Below, piece by piece: positions 47,187-57,848 of a stretch of 64,000 nt of DNA (positions are counted from its first letter, which is position 1; each line of letters opens with the position of its first letter). The DNA lies in the NCBI RefSeq assembly GCF_050948215.1, contig NC_135157.1, positions 3,844,001 to 3,908,000 on the forward strand, in the 5' to 3' direction. This DNA comes from Halictus rubicundus. Its lineage: Eukaryota > Arthropoda > Insecta > Hymenoptera > Halictidae. Position numbers and translations under genes: made by a program. The notes below the pieces were generated by a model. The model saw nothing but the letters and a program-made list of their open reading frames with translations. It did no database searches and was not told the DNA's origin.

Positions 47187-48487
47187 TATATGAATGTAGC
47201 TATTTCGCCGCAGGAAACAATATATAAAGTTCAAGTGAAACGTAGTTATAGGAAACGTAGACTAGCAAATAAACGTTAGATTCATTTATCAGTTTGTCCG
47301 TACGCGACTAATCTAGATTCAAAGCTACTCATTGAAGTAGGTACCAAGTCTATAATCTCGAGATGTTCGCGTGTGATGTTACCTGCACGTTAACTCAGTA
47401 GAAACCTTCAGTAGAGCCTTCAGGGCTTTAAAGAAAGAAAGTCTTGACTTTTCTGGCCGCCATGATGTTTTCCCTCGAGTACTTTTTTGACTATACGGAC
47501 ATTGAGAAAGCCATTAGCGGGATAGAACTTACCTCGGGGTCTAACAAAAGGATCGAAGCACCTCTGAGGAATTCCTTCGGAAGTAGATACAACCGGGTTT
47601 TACGATTATTCTTGGTTCGTAAATAATCATTCGTTTTATCGAAACGAGCCGAGCAAGGGAAAACGACTGAAAATGAAAACGGAAAAAGATGCATCAGATT
47701 TGCATATGCATTAAACAATCTTTGGTTCTTTTCTTCATTACAGACCGGTCATTTAAACGGCTGTGGTTACCACAATGTGTTGTGTTCATGGTTAAATTAC
47801 TGGTTACCTAAGGGTCTCATAAAGCCTCATTAACCCCTCATTATGTGAACTTTTAACATCAAGTCAGACTTGTACACGAAGAGTATATATATGTTTATCA
47901 TTAACTTCTTTCAATCAGAAATGAAATTCTATTTTTCTGGTACCAGTATTTCGGTATTATCGAAAATACAGGCATACAGTATGTAGTTTTGGTTCCTCGT
48001 AGTAAATTATAAATGACGAAGAGAAATTCTAACAACTGTAGTCCCATAGTATAAATCACAAAGCAGGGGATTCTAATTTTTTCCCGAAAATTGCTAAAAG
48101 GGATTAAAATAAATGTAGACATCGTCTTCAACGAGGTCGTCGAAAGCACCCCCCTTTGGAGGGTTAAAAAGCATTCCACTCATCTTTATGAGTGTGCAGA
48201 GCACTTCGGCAACCCCTCGATTCCGTCGCTTCATTATCATCGAGGCTGGGGATAATGCAACACGCAGGATCGATCGGGGACAACGTCGTAATCCTTCCTG
48301 ACCAGTTAATCGTGTTTTGACCGTCGGTAATCTTATCTGGAGACGCGGAATATAAGTATCACGCGAGGAGGCCATTAGTCGATTAATATCGCCGTTGAAT
48401 TTTGTTTTCCGAGGTGTGCATTATCGCAACTGGTTCCCGGCCGACCGCCGCGCCTCGTCAGCGTGGTTTACCTTTACTCGTCTCTCT
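47187..48487. other. No gene recognised
   Basis: 47444-47626 (+, 60 codons) and 47491-47718 (-, 75 codons) overlap on opposite strands. A minus-strand GAG|GTAAGT donor lies at 47526-47535, but I see no matching exon. 47742-47756 has ACCGGTCATTT, a possible piggyBac-MITE tip fragment. 48170-48480 is CpG-rich. Confidence 0.4.
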
Positions 48488-48690
48488 TTAATACTAAACC
48501 TACCAAGCAAAAAACATATAAAAATGAACCACCTTGTGAGACGATTGAATTTACTTAAAGTTTGTACAGTTTTCATTATAATAAATAAAGAAATCAATTC
48601 AGTCATTTCCTACATATGAAAGCGTTCTTGTAATTTCAATAATTGTGAAATAGAAAACCGGTCATTTGACCGTGTTGAATTTAGTGTTAA
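48488..48690. mobile_element. piggyBac-type MITE, 203 bp
   Basis: TTAA at 48488-48491 and 48687-48690. Left tip TTAATACTAAACCTACCAAG. The right end read inward is TTAACACTAAATTCAACACG then GTCAAATGACCGG, which is the signature motif of the piggyBac relic at 3289. Non-coding. Confidence 0.85.
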
Positions 48691-48894
48691 GGGGATATTC
48701 TGATTTTGAATGTTTAGGAATTTTTTTCAGATGAGCTATTGAATTTTGCATATGCATTTATAGGCATTTGAAGCATATTCATTATTTGATTTAAGTAAAA
48801 ATAATCAAAAATACATGAGTTATATATTTTACAATAGATGCATGTATTACAATATATATCTTATAAAATAGAGACACAAAAAAATTAGGAAGTA

Positions 48895-48984
48895 CAGTAT
48901 ACACGAGGTATACTCCGCGGTAGTGGGGATAATTCCGCGAAGTCGATCATCCAGGCCTTGGCGATATGTATAGAGAAATCACTG
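48895..48984. mobile_element. TA-flanked MITE, CAGTGAATTC family, 90-bp deleted copy
   Basis: TA at 48893-48894 and 48985-48986. The right half is intact (CTCCGCGGTAGTGGGGATAA to AGAGAAATCACTG), but the left half is reduced to CAGTATACACG. Confidence 0.8.
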
Positions 48985-49019
48985 TACATGGTATGAATCA
49001 GTACGCACGTGGCTATGGT

Positions 49020-49202
49020 CTGAATCAAAATAAATTAAATCAAATTACTGATTTCTTAAGTATAGATTTTTACCGTAGTATATGTTTGATTGAAGAAGTG
49101 TGTACAATCATTTCCAACGGAAGCATCTTCATAATTCCAATAATTATAAAATAAAAAATTTCAGAACGATCATTTGATCAGCGCTGCTAGGTTTGGTATT
49201 AA
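49020..49202. mobile_element. piggyBac-type MITE fragment, right end
   Basis: Ends AACGATCATTTGATCAGC then GCTGCTAGGTTTGGTATTAA at 49202. Alignment with 48488-48690 (CCAATAATT-TAAAATA, then the palindromic GATCATTTGATC in place of GGTCATTTGACC) shows the same family. The left tip was not found. Confidence 0.65.
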
Positions 49203-51178
49203 AGCCACGCCCCGATGGATCGCCGTTGCTTAATTACACGAGCTTTTTCTCTCTACGTGTCTCTATTTCTTCCTCCTTCTTTCCACGAGTTTCGCCGACT
49301 GTTTGCATCGCGGAAAAGTGAGGAAAATGGCTCGCACGCGCGCACACGGCCGCGCGTTTCTCGCCGCGGAAATCTAATGACTGTGCTATCTATGTGCATA
49401 TTTCTTACATAATTACCCGCGTAAAGCACACTCCTCGAAACCCCCGTCTGTACCAACACAGCTCACGTTTATACCGTCAGACTGAGATATTTATGCGCAT
49501 TAATCTTGCCTTTTCATCGGGTTTCATTAATGCAGGCCACTCGCCCAGTGATAACGCACCTTTAATACCCCGTCGCGGGTTAACTGCACGTTTACCACTA
49601 GGGAAACAACGATTTTCCACGCGACCCTAACGATCGGACGTCACGATCCTTCTGGGATCATGATCGGCCACGTGGTTTTTCTTTTCCGACCTACACGTGG
49701 ACGCTTCGTTATTCAATTCGCCGGAGTCATTTGACTATGAATCGACTGGTTCTCTCCAGCTCGGGGCTATGGTAATCGCGACTTGGCTGGAAACGATTAG
49801 CGGTGGTTCTAGGTAGCGTATCGAATCATTCGTCACGGGGCTTGGTAAGTCGAGAATCACTTATTCCAATATGAAAATTAATTGTTCGCCTCCCACTTCT
49901 CGTTCTGGCGTCTTTCAAGCGAATACTATTCTTTGTTTCAACTTCTTGCAGTCTGTTGATGCCGAGTGACGACATCCATTTGTTTTTTATACAAAATAAA
50001 AATGGTTTGCGTTAATTAGAAGACAAAGGAGTTACAGAGACATTTCTTTCTTGCATTTAATAGTCTTTGTAAATCGAACAAGTACTTTACATTAAATTCT
50101 TTTAATTTTTCTACCGTTTACAATTTCACCCACCCATTTTCCTCATTAATGCATAAAATTCGCAGTTTAGTAATAAGAGAAGCACACCCGAATCTCTTTT
50201 TTACTTATACGTTTCTACACAAATAATTTTTAAGTACGTTTTATTAATTTTTATTTCTACTCGGCTTTTAACACGTTCTTCACTGTGTGAAACATCAGCA
50301 GACGAAACTAATAATTTACATTATTTACGTACACGTTAGTTAACGGGAGAAACGTCAATTTGCATAATTGAAAAGCTGAAAAATTGACTTTATTACGCGA
50401 TGTTCGTATAGCTCGCGTAATGGCGGCTATCAACGGTAATGGTGATCGATCTATCAACGCATAAGAATAAAAAGTGCAATCTATTCTAATTATCAGGGTA
50501 CGGCCGTCAATGACACGCGATTTTCTCCGAAGAGTTGCCAATTAATTTCTCGACAGCGGGATAGGCAAGCGTTCCCGGGCTCGGCATTATCGAATTCAGC
50601 GTCAACGGAAAGCGGATAGATGTCTGGTTCGCAAACTTCCCACATACTGTGCTGTACTTTCGCGTAATTACCGAAGAGCCGGCCCCGAGAAAAATCAGTG
50701 AATTGGCCCGGTTCAGCAACTTCCCCCGGAGCTATTTGAATTCGTATGGCACCGCAGAAATTCGATTTGACACTCGACGTGAAACGTACATAACGAGTCT
50801 GAGAACTATCCGGGAAATGTGGTTGTGCACCCTTCCCCACTTATACCGCGCGGAGAAGTCGAACTTCGCTTAATGGCGTAATTCGTCGAATAATTAGCGT
50901 TCGCTCGGGGGTTTACACAGAAATCGGATCGTTCAACTCCGTTTCAAGCTCGAAGGAGCTGATTTACCTTCCTTGATGGTTTTTCCCAGTGTTTCATTTT
51001 CATTATATCCGACGCCGGCGTTTCCACCGCCGATGTAATTGAAAACTACTGCGCGGAGAAGATTCGCGGCGATGGCGTCGGGGCAAGAACGATATTATGT
51101 TTGTATCTTCCTTTTTGGTCCCTAGGAAACTTAGAGTGCTGCCAAAGATTCTCTACCTGCATTTTATCATCTTGTGTA
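49203..51178. other. No gene seen; GC-rich 49203-49860 and 50470-51080
   Basis: The GC-rich parts are CpG-dense with frames up to 115 codons and no domains. The AT-rich middle ends with a MITE-tip fragment (TTCGCAGTTTAG, 50159-50170). Confidence 0.4.
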
Positions 51179-51567
51179 CAGGGTGGTCGCGGTAAATTGG
51201 ACCAGAGTTTTTCTCGTAAACAGTAAGTATTTAAAACAAAATGTTAGAGGAAGAATTTATAGTATATTTTACTGGGAACAGGAGAACCTATGCCAATATC
51301 TCATATTTATATTATTTTTCAGGAAACGAAAGGTGACCTTCGACACCTACACAAGTGAATTCGTCTTGACCTACGCGTTAAAAAACACATAGCGGTCGAC
51401 TTGAAAAACTGAAGGTCACCTTCGTTTCTCGGAAAATAATATCAATATGAAAAATTGACATGACTAGAGTTGTCGGTAGAATATACTGTAAGCTCTTCCT
51501 CTTCCATATTTTTTTTAAAATACTTACTATATACCTACTATAAAAACGTCAATCCAATTTACGCAAT
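51179..51567. mobile_element. Foldback element, arms about 160 bp, right tip truncated
   Basis: After TA at 51177 comes CAGGGTGGTCGCGGTAAATT. The left arm (about 51190-51345) and the inverted right arm (about 51408-51567) share GTAAATTGGA, GTAAGTATTT-AAA, GAGGAAGA, AGTATATT, TATTATTTT and GAAACGAA-GGTGACCTTC. The loop is about 65 bp. The right arm lacks the CAGGGTGGTC tip. ACAGGGTGGTC-type tips are common in insect MITEs; no coding. Confidence 0.8.
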
Positions 51568-51843
51568 TAATCATCTGAAATTCGTTTTAAATTGAAATTT
51601 GTTACTGCGTTCTTAATTCATCTTTAAGATGAAGTTAAATGGGGATTATTTTCAAGACTTCAACATAAAACTTAATTTATATTGCGAGGGTTAATTAATT
51701 GCTGAGGGACTTACACAGGCTGGCTTCTGAGCTTTTCAATTGAAAAAGAGAAAATCTGAACCAAGTAATTTTGACGCAATAGGTAGTTTTACTGTTAACC
51801 CTGGTGAAAAGGAATTGTGTATTGAAGAGCTTACGTAGAAGAA

Positions 51844-52050
51844 TTAACCTCTTTCACTACTGTTTATTTTACGATTATAATGATTAGAAATTCTTCATCG
51901 TTCAGAATTTCATAGAAAAAAAAGAGAGTTTATATACATTGTATGCCTATGTTTTCTCCAAAGGATATATATACAACAAAATAGAATTTTATTCCGGTTT
52001 GAAGGAAATTAATAACATACTATTATAGATATTGTAGGGCAAAGGGTTAA
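51844..52050. mobile_element. TTAA MITE, 207 bp (CCTTTGCCCTAC family), full copy
   Basis: TTAA at 51844-51847 and 52047-52050. Left TTAACCTCTTTCACTACTG; the right end inward is TTAACCCTTTGCCCTAC. It is in reverse orientation to 5007-5214 and gives the clearest termini for the family. Confidence 0.87.
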
Positions 52051-53003
52051 ACGAAGGAAAAAATACTCTAGAAAAATGTTTGATATTAAAAATGGCTTAC
52101 AGTCAAAGAACCTTAAAATAGTTGGGGCGATTGTCAAGCAGACGCGCGTCCGCAAAAGGGTTAAGTGACGGTAATAATGAAAAAGGGACGGGTTTGTGTC
52201 CGAGTACATTCATCCGGTTCTGTAAGTCCTCCGTTGCGGTGACCTTGACCAGAGCTAAATCCGTCGTAGACGAAAGCCAGTCGGTGTTCTGTGGGCGCAT
52301 GCGATAATATGCAAGCGTCGCGATCAATGTCCTTTTGGCGACGCGAAAAGGGCGAGTGGTTAGCCGATGCACCTGTTTGCGCGATGCAAACAAACGGCGC
52401 GGACACACGCACACGAGACACGCGCGCGGGGGCGAGACAGACGCGGCTGGGTGTAAGAGGCTTTGATGAGAAACCTTCGGTGATTTAACGACACACGTGG
52501 TCCGCACACCATCCGGAGGAATCTAATTTATTTCCTCCTTTGTGACCGGCCACGGGAAAGGAATAGGAGTCGCGGTTTTCAAAGCGAAAAAGCTTTCCAA
52601 TCTTTCGAGGCAAAGGAGCCGGGAGCCGAACAAGGGATTTACCGCGATGGACGCCCGATGGAAACGCGGATAGAATCGAACACGGGGGACAGAGGTGACC
52701 GTCGGCTATGCTTGTTTTCGACTCGTACCCTCGTCTCGGAATCTCTTTGACCGGATCGTCGCATTTCGTTCGATGCCCTCCGTTTGATACGCGCAGACTT
52801 TCACGGAATCGAGACACACCCGCAGGCTTTCCGGCCTCGACTAAATAATGGCACCCACATCTCGTCGCGCCATCCGTCACACCCCTCCGTCGAGTCATTC
52901 CCCACGAATTTCGGCCACAGGCTTCCTATCTTTATTTTTTTTTTCTCGAAAAATTTCGACGGACCCCGGAATTCTGGAATTTTTACCGCGACTCCGAAGA
53001 GTA
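52051..53003. other. CpG-rich, no gene recognised
   Basis: Frames of up to 137 codons on both strands are composition-driven, and no domain was seen. 52925-53085 resembles 54303-54465 (TCGA-AAAATTTCGA, GGAATTCTG, AAACTTCGG, CGAAATG), a local duplication. Confidence 0.42.
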
Positions 53004-53275
53004 CAGTTATGTCTCGGTGTAGAAACTTCGGAACCGAAATGGCACTTATATCGCATGCAAATACTGTTTGATTTCTTGCCAGTAGCGTTGAACTTGTGAA
53101 AGTTAATACAACATTTTTGTTTTTAATGATTTCTTGATTACACTTTTATCAACACATTTAGGACATTTTTCTGATTAAAACGAAAGCAAACGCGACACAA
53201 TTTGGATTATATTTACTGGTTTAATCCACGATATAGTAGAACCTTGGTTATCCGAACTAGTCAGTGTTCGGATGA
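53004..53275. mobile_element. TA-type element fragment, CAGTTATGTCT left end
   Basis: TA then CAGTTATGTCTCGGTG at 53004. Inside, TTATCAACACATTTAGGACA and GGTTTAATCCACGATATAGT are shared (partly inverted) with 19840-20170, and AGTAGAACCTTGGTTATCCG follows at 53234. No right end was recognised. Confidence 0.55.
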
Positions 53276-54602
53276 AATATATCAATAGACACATACAAAA
53301 TACAATGACGAACACTTGCAAATAAGAAGTAAGAACTAAACTACATTTATTGCAATTTGATACAATAAAAGGTTCTTAAAAATTTACGAGTATCAATATA
53401 TTAATTGCGATCTACTACAATTATGAAAGATAGAAAGAAATTCCTAAATGGCTCCTGCAGCTTGCAGTAAATGCAGGTTTTTACTCCACAATGGATGGAC
53501 CGATCAGAATGCAACCTTATGCATCTTGTACCGGATGTTTTCCCTGTGGTCCCGTTTAAAAGGTTTTTTGGATTTGTTTATCGGTCTGCATAAAAATCCG
53601 CAGTCTAGTAATAACGTGGCGAATAAAACATTCGAACCAACATGCTCGACCAAGCAATCGACCATCATCTACTTCGCTAGTACACATAATGACAAACGAT
53701 AAAAGTCGTGTCCAAGTCCCAGAAGTACAACAATTCGCCTTCGCAGTCATTAAAAATGTTCTACTCAATAAATCCGACGGTATCCGCCTTAAAGAGACAT
53801 AAATCCCAAATCCGTTTTTAAAAGCAGCCTGTATATCAACCGCACCTGCGTTCCCGGCTCGGCGAGTTCGCGGCAAGAAGTCGAAATCAGAATTCCGCGC
53901 GCGCCCCGGCTCGCGTCGGTGTTTCCCCGGCTGGCCTGGCGCCAGATTTTTCGCATCGAAATTGCAAACTGAATCGCCGAGGAGGAGTCTCGCGCATCGA
54001 GCGCTGCCCCGTCCCCGGCTTTCGCCGTTCCCGTTCGCCTAACCCGACGTCCCTCTGATCTCGTTACGCGTTCGACATCTCGAAATTCCGGGGGGTTCGA
54101 GCGGCCCTCTACAGCCGTTTCGCAGCTAGCCGGATTATGCACCACGCTCCAGCCAGCCCTTCGACAATATTAGGCGTCTAATTTGCAATTCGTGCTATCT
54201 CGAAGCCACTTTTGATCCTGTCGCTTCCCATCGACCCGCTGTCCGCCTCAAAGTGCCACCGGGGAAGCGCTGCGCGTTTCGACGCCGTTCATACCTGCTG
54301 CAATTTATTTTTTCGACGCTCCAAAAATTTCGATGGAATTCTGCAAATTATACAGTGACCCCTCAAAGTAATGTGTCAATACATGTGAAAACTTCGGGTC
54401 CGAAATGTCAATTACATCGTGTACTGACGGTATTCTTTGATCTACCGCTGACAGCTCGTGGGACGTAAAAAAGGCTAACGAGTAAACGAAATGATGATAA
54501 AATTTCCTTGTATCTACAGATCTCTTTATGAAACGCACTTCGTCATATTCGTCACGCTTTTCTGAATGAAACGATGCCAAGCATGCCAGAATTTGCACCA
54601 TA
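53276..54602. other. No gene seen; MITE tip and local duplications
   Basis: A GACTGCGGAT-type right tip ends at 53605. 53850-54290 is CpG-rich. 54121-54282 is duplicated at 57849-58003. 54303-54465 resembles 52925-53085. Confidence 0.5.
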
Positions 54603-55880
54603 CGAGGGTGGTCTGAAAAGTTTCCGACCTAACAAAGATATAAGGCATTTTTTCCTCAAAATTATTTTTATTTCTCTACATACTCTCCTTGTAAGTCTAT
54701 ACACTTCTCCCAGCGATGCACCCATCTCTCCAGCCCGTCCAAATAGTACTTGCCGTCTTTCTCTGCAAAATAGCTATTTACAAAGGTGATGGCTTCCTCA
54801 TTTGATGAAAATCTCTGTCCTCCGAGTGCAACTTTTAACTTGGGGAACAAAAAGAAGTCGCTTGGAGCTAGATCTGGCGAGTAAGGTGGGTGATCAAGCA
54901 GTTCAAACCGTAATTCGTGGATTTTTGCCATGGCAATCGTTGAGGTGTGAGACGGCGCATTGTCTTGGTGGAACAAGATTTCTTTTTCTGCAAATGTGGC
55001 CGTTTTTCCGCAATTTCTGCCTTCAGCCTGTCAAGTAATGGTGCGTAGTATGCTCCTGTACTGGTTTTCCCTTTTTGAAGATAATCAATAAAGATAACTC
55101 CACGACTGTCCCAGAAAACAGTCGCCATCACTTTCCCAGCCGAAGGAACAGCCTTTGCCTTTTTGGCGCCGATTTCCTATAAGCAGTCCACTGTTTTGAC
55201 TGCATTTTTGATTCGGGAGTGTAATGGTGTATCCAAGTTTGATCAACAGTAATTAGCCGGCGCCAAAACTCTGATTTATTGCGCCCAAATTGCGCCAAAA
55301 GAGCGATCGAAATGTTCATTCGAACGCGTTTCTGATCCAACGTGAGCAAACGCGGCACCCAACGCGCAGACAGCTTTCTCATGCCTAAATCTTCATTCAA
55401 TATGTGACAAACACGTTCTTTGGATATATTCGTGGCCTCTTCTATCTCTCTAACTTTAATTCGACGGTTGTCTAGCACCATTTGCTGAATTTTAGCGATG
55501 TTATCGTCACTGGTTGCAGTTTTTGGGCGTCCCGAACGTTCATCGTCCCCCAAGCTGGTACGGCCACGTTTAAATTCAGCTGTCCAAAATTTCACGGTGG
55601 TAAATGATGGTGCAGAGTTCCCGTATACAGCGTCTAACTCTTCTTTGATTTGCGTAGGCGTATTGCCTTTCAAAAATAAATATTTAATCACAGCTCGATA
55701 CTCGAGTTTTTCCATTTTCACAAAAACACTCACAGCAACTTACGCAAACGACTGTTAAACAATAACTGAGGGTCCGAAATAGCTGAAATTTTTGTGAGTA
55801 CCTGTCAAAGCATGCACAAACACGCTCCAGTGCTTTTGTCATCTTCATGTTGAGGTCGGAAACTTTTCAGACCACCCTCG
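54603..55880 (-). mobile_element. mariner element 2 (irritans type), 1278 bp, both ends intact
   Basis: Terminal inverted repeats of about 28 bp (CGAGGGTGGTCTGAAAAGTT then TCCGACCT) are identical over that length. TA lies at 54601-54602 and 55881-55882. The length is standard for mariner. The transposase is on the minus strand and broken by two frameshifts. Matching ends suggest a fairly young copy. Confidence 0.95.
54668..55733 (-). pseudogene. mariner transposase, irritans subfamily, two frameshifts
   Basis: Three consecutive frames together make a full-length transposase. The first (55733-55128) starts MSVFVKMEKLEYRAVIKYLF and has the helix-turn-helix region (RSGRPKTATSDD, NISKERVCHIL), WVPRLLT and the first catalytic Asp in VDQTWIHHYTPES; Gln replaces the usual Glu after it. 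The second (55131 to about 54970) carries VFWDSRGVIFIDYL. The third (about 54980-54668) carries the second Asp in HQDNAPSH and the third in PPYSPDLAPSDFFLF, a DD34D spacing. Frame breaks are near 55130-55150 and 54968-54980. It resembles Himar1-like elements. Confidence 0.93.
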
Positions 55881-56306
55881 TATGTACTCGTTGAATTGGC
55901 GATACGGTTCGATTACACTGTCCAACAAAATTAAACTTTTTTCGAGTTTTGCAATACCTGTTAGGTGATTCTTATACACTTTGTCATCCTAAAACCGAAT
56001 CTGAAAGTAGAATTGCTCCATCACGCAACGTTTTCGAAAAATTTTGGTTTTTGTAAAAATGCCCGATTTTGATACGAAACGACGTGTTACGCAAAAACTA
56101 AATACGCGAGAAAGTTCAAATTTAAGTCAAGAGATAGAGGGGACTCTCCTCTACATATTCATATAGTCAATTATATTTGTATGTACTTCCTAATAGTTGT
56201 AAATGGTTGTTAAAGTTTGAAAATGTGCCGACGCGGGTACTTTGTACGCTCTATTTTTGTATTTATGTGAAAAGTCCTTTATCTAGCAAGAATTTACTAT
56301 ACAGGA

Positions 56307-56609
56307 ATGCATTCTACAGACATTTCTGGTAAAGAAACCATTCACGAAAAGTATTTGGTTCCCTTAATGTACGAGAAGGATCAGAAAATGTTAATTGACA
56401 GCGTGTGCGCGACGCGTTCGCGCCAGACGGCCATTGCAGCCTTTTCGCGACTCGCCAGGGCCGTCGCTATGCGTAGTCGACGTTGGTACCACTCAAGTAT
56501 GTCTTTGCTTACTATTTACATACATTTTTTTTGCCTTTTTGGGTACCAATCACTACAAAAGATTATAAAAATACGAGTTATATTCACATTTCATTGTGGA
56601 AATGCTTAA
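56307..56609 (+). CDS. 100-codon frame in the palindrome arm, function unknown
   Basis: Starts MHSTDISGKETIHEKYLV and includes an Ala/Arg-rich stretch (AIAAFSRLARAVAMRSRRW), ending in a hydrophobic tail. The same protein is encoded on the opposite strand at 57106-57408. Identity of the copies follows from the young arms and is not proof of selection. A donor-like CAA|GTATGT follows residue 65 or so, so the tail may be intronic. I recognise no domain. It may be an exon fragment of the transposon or chance. Confidence 0.25.
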   Translation: MHSTDISGKETIHEKYLVPLMYEKDQKMLIDSVCATRSRQTAIAAFSRLARAVAMRSRRWYHSSMSLLTIYIHFFCLFGYQSLQKIIKIRVIFTFHCGNA

Positions 56610-56632
56610 TAAAGAAAATTGAATACAAAAAC

Positions 56633-56800
56633 TTACCTATTTCTGATGTAAACAAAATAAAAATGTTTCCGCCTTGCTTGACGTTTGTTCCTGGTATGCC
56701 GATTTTCAATAATAAGTGTCCAGCAGTAATCAGCAAGCATCCGCACATAAGTCTTTTCCTTTGTAACGTTTTTCCATTGTTGAAATATCTTGATGAAAGA
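56633..56800 (-). pseudogene. C-terminal remnant of a conserved insect repeat protein (FHQDI / MLADYCWTL type)
   Basis: On the minus strand 56798-56756 reads FHQDISTMEKRYKGK. After a frameshift, 56740 onward reads MLADYCWTLI and a basic tail (RNKRQARRKHF), ending at TAA 56633-56635. From memory, a GERFHQDI...MEKRY-GKW...MLADYCWTL block forms the C-terminal part of a repetitive family of uncharacterised proteins in ants, bees and cnidarians; I do not know its formal superfamily. The stop codon lies about 10 bases from the palindrome arm, so the arm serves as the element's 3' end. Upstream residues have decayed. Confidence 0.6.
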
Positions 56801-57105
56801 TTAATGCTGAAATTGTATTCCTTGTTTTGATTTTAAAATAATTTCGTCATGAATATAACAAAAGCAGTCCGGCTGATTTATACACTTCCGCGAGATTTTA
56901 TCGATTTAATATAGAGCGATCTATGTCTTAATTATGTACTTCGATCAATAAAATCGATAAAAATAGTCCCATTTACATAGTGTTTGGACTTATTTTAATC
57001 GGAAGAATCTTGAATGTCCATTGGTATTACAATTATAAAGATAAGACAACAATTACTGAAAATAAAATTTTCCAGTCACCGCATTGCTGCGGTCAATTTT
57101 CTTTA

Positions 57106-57408
57106 TTAAGCATTTCCACAATGAAATGTGAATATAACTCGTATTTTTATAATCTTTTGTAGTGATTGGTACCCAAAAAGGCAAAAAAAATGTATGTAAA
57201 TAGTAAGCAAAGACATACTTGAGTGGTACCAACGTCGACTACGCATAGCAACGGCCCTGGCGAGTCGCGAAAAGGCTGCAATGGCCGTCTGGCGCGAACG
57301 CGTCGCGCACACGCTGTCAATTAACATTTTCTGATCCTTCTCGTACATTAAGGGAACCAAATACTTTTCGTGAATGGTTTCTTTACCAGAAATGTCTGTA
57401 GAATGCAT
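57106..57408 (-). CDS. Mirror copy of the 100-codon arm frame
   Basis: Encodes the same 100 residues as 56307-56609 on the opposite strand. See that entry for composition and doubts. The two differ at one or a few silent positions (for example CGTC/CGTT before GCTATGCG). Confidence 0.25.
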   Translation of the reverse strand: MHSTDISGKETIHEKYLVPLMYEKDQKMLIDSVCATRSRQTAIAAFSRLARAVAMRSRRWYHSSMSLLTIYIHFFCLFGYQSLQKIIKIRVIFTFHCGNA

Positions 57409-57848
57409 TCCTGTATAGTAAATTCTTGCTAGATAAAGGACTTTTCACATAAATACAAAAATAGAGCGTACAAAGTACCCGCGTCGGCACATTTTCAAAC
57501 TTTAACAACCATTTACAACTATTAGGAAGTACATAAAAATATAATTGACTATATGAATATGTAGAGGAGAGTCCCCTCTATCTCTTGACTTAAATTTGAA
57601 CTTTCTCGCGTATTTAGTTTTTGCGTAACACGTCGTTTCGTATCAAAATCGGGCATTTTTACAAAAACCAAAATTTTTCGAAAACGTTGCGTGATGGAGC
57701 AATTCTACTTTCAGATTCGGTTTTAGGATGACAAAGTGTATAAGAATCACCTAACAGGTATTGCAAAATTTTTTTGGTGTTGGACAGTGTTATCCGAACT
57801 AATCGATGAACTATGAGTGATCGAATAATAGAACAGTTTTTCTCCAGT

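Larger units (their letters stand above)
55916..57789. mobile_element. Large palindromic DNA transposon, arms about 700 bp, TTA target duplication
   Basis: The left arm 55916-56622 and right arm 57093-57789 are inverted copies, about 99% identical in the stretches compared. For example, they share the same 100-codon frame at 56307-56609 (+) and 57106-57408 (-). They differ by a few substitutions and by a 10-base length change within 40 bases of the tips. Tips are CACTGTCCAACA and mirror, flanked by TTA at 55913-55915 and 57790-57792. The loop 56623-57092 carries the end of a repeat-protein gene on the minus strand. A 3-bp duplication with CACTG tips is compatible with CACTA/EnSpm-like or Harbinger-like transposition; I cannot decide. 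The arms would form a very long hairpin RNA if transcribed. Confidence 0.88.

Noticed and set aside
47520..47540. Minus-strand splice donor GAG|GTAAGT
   Set aside because: No acceptor with a pyrimidine tract or coding exon next to it; a single donor motif is expected by chance in 64 kb.
49800..49860. Possible 32-nt exon between TTCTAG and TTG|GTAAGT
   Set aside because: The acceptor lacks a pyrimidine tract and the length is not a multiple of three.
56625..56642. Minus-strand ATAG|GTAAGT at the palindrome loop edge
   Set aside because: The coding remnant here ends at the TAA contained in this string, so the donor is probably coincidental.
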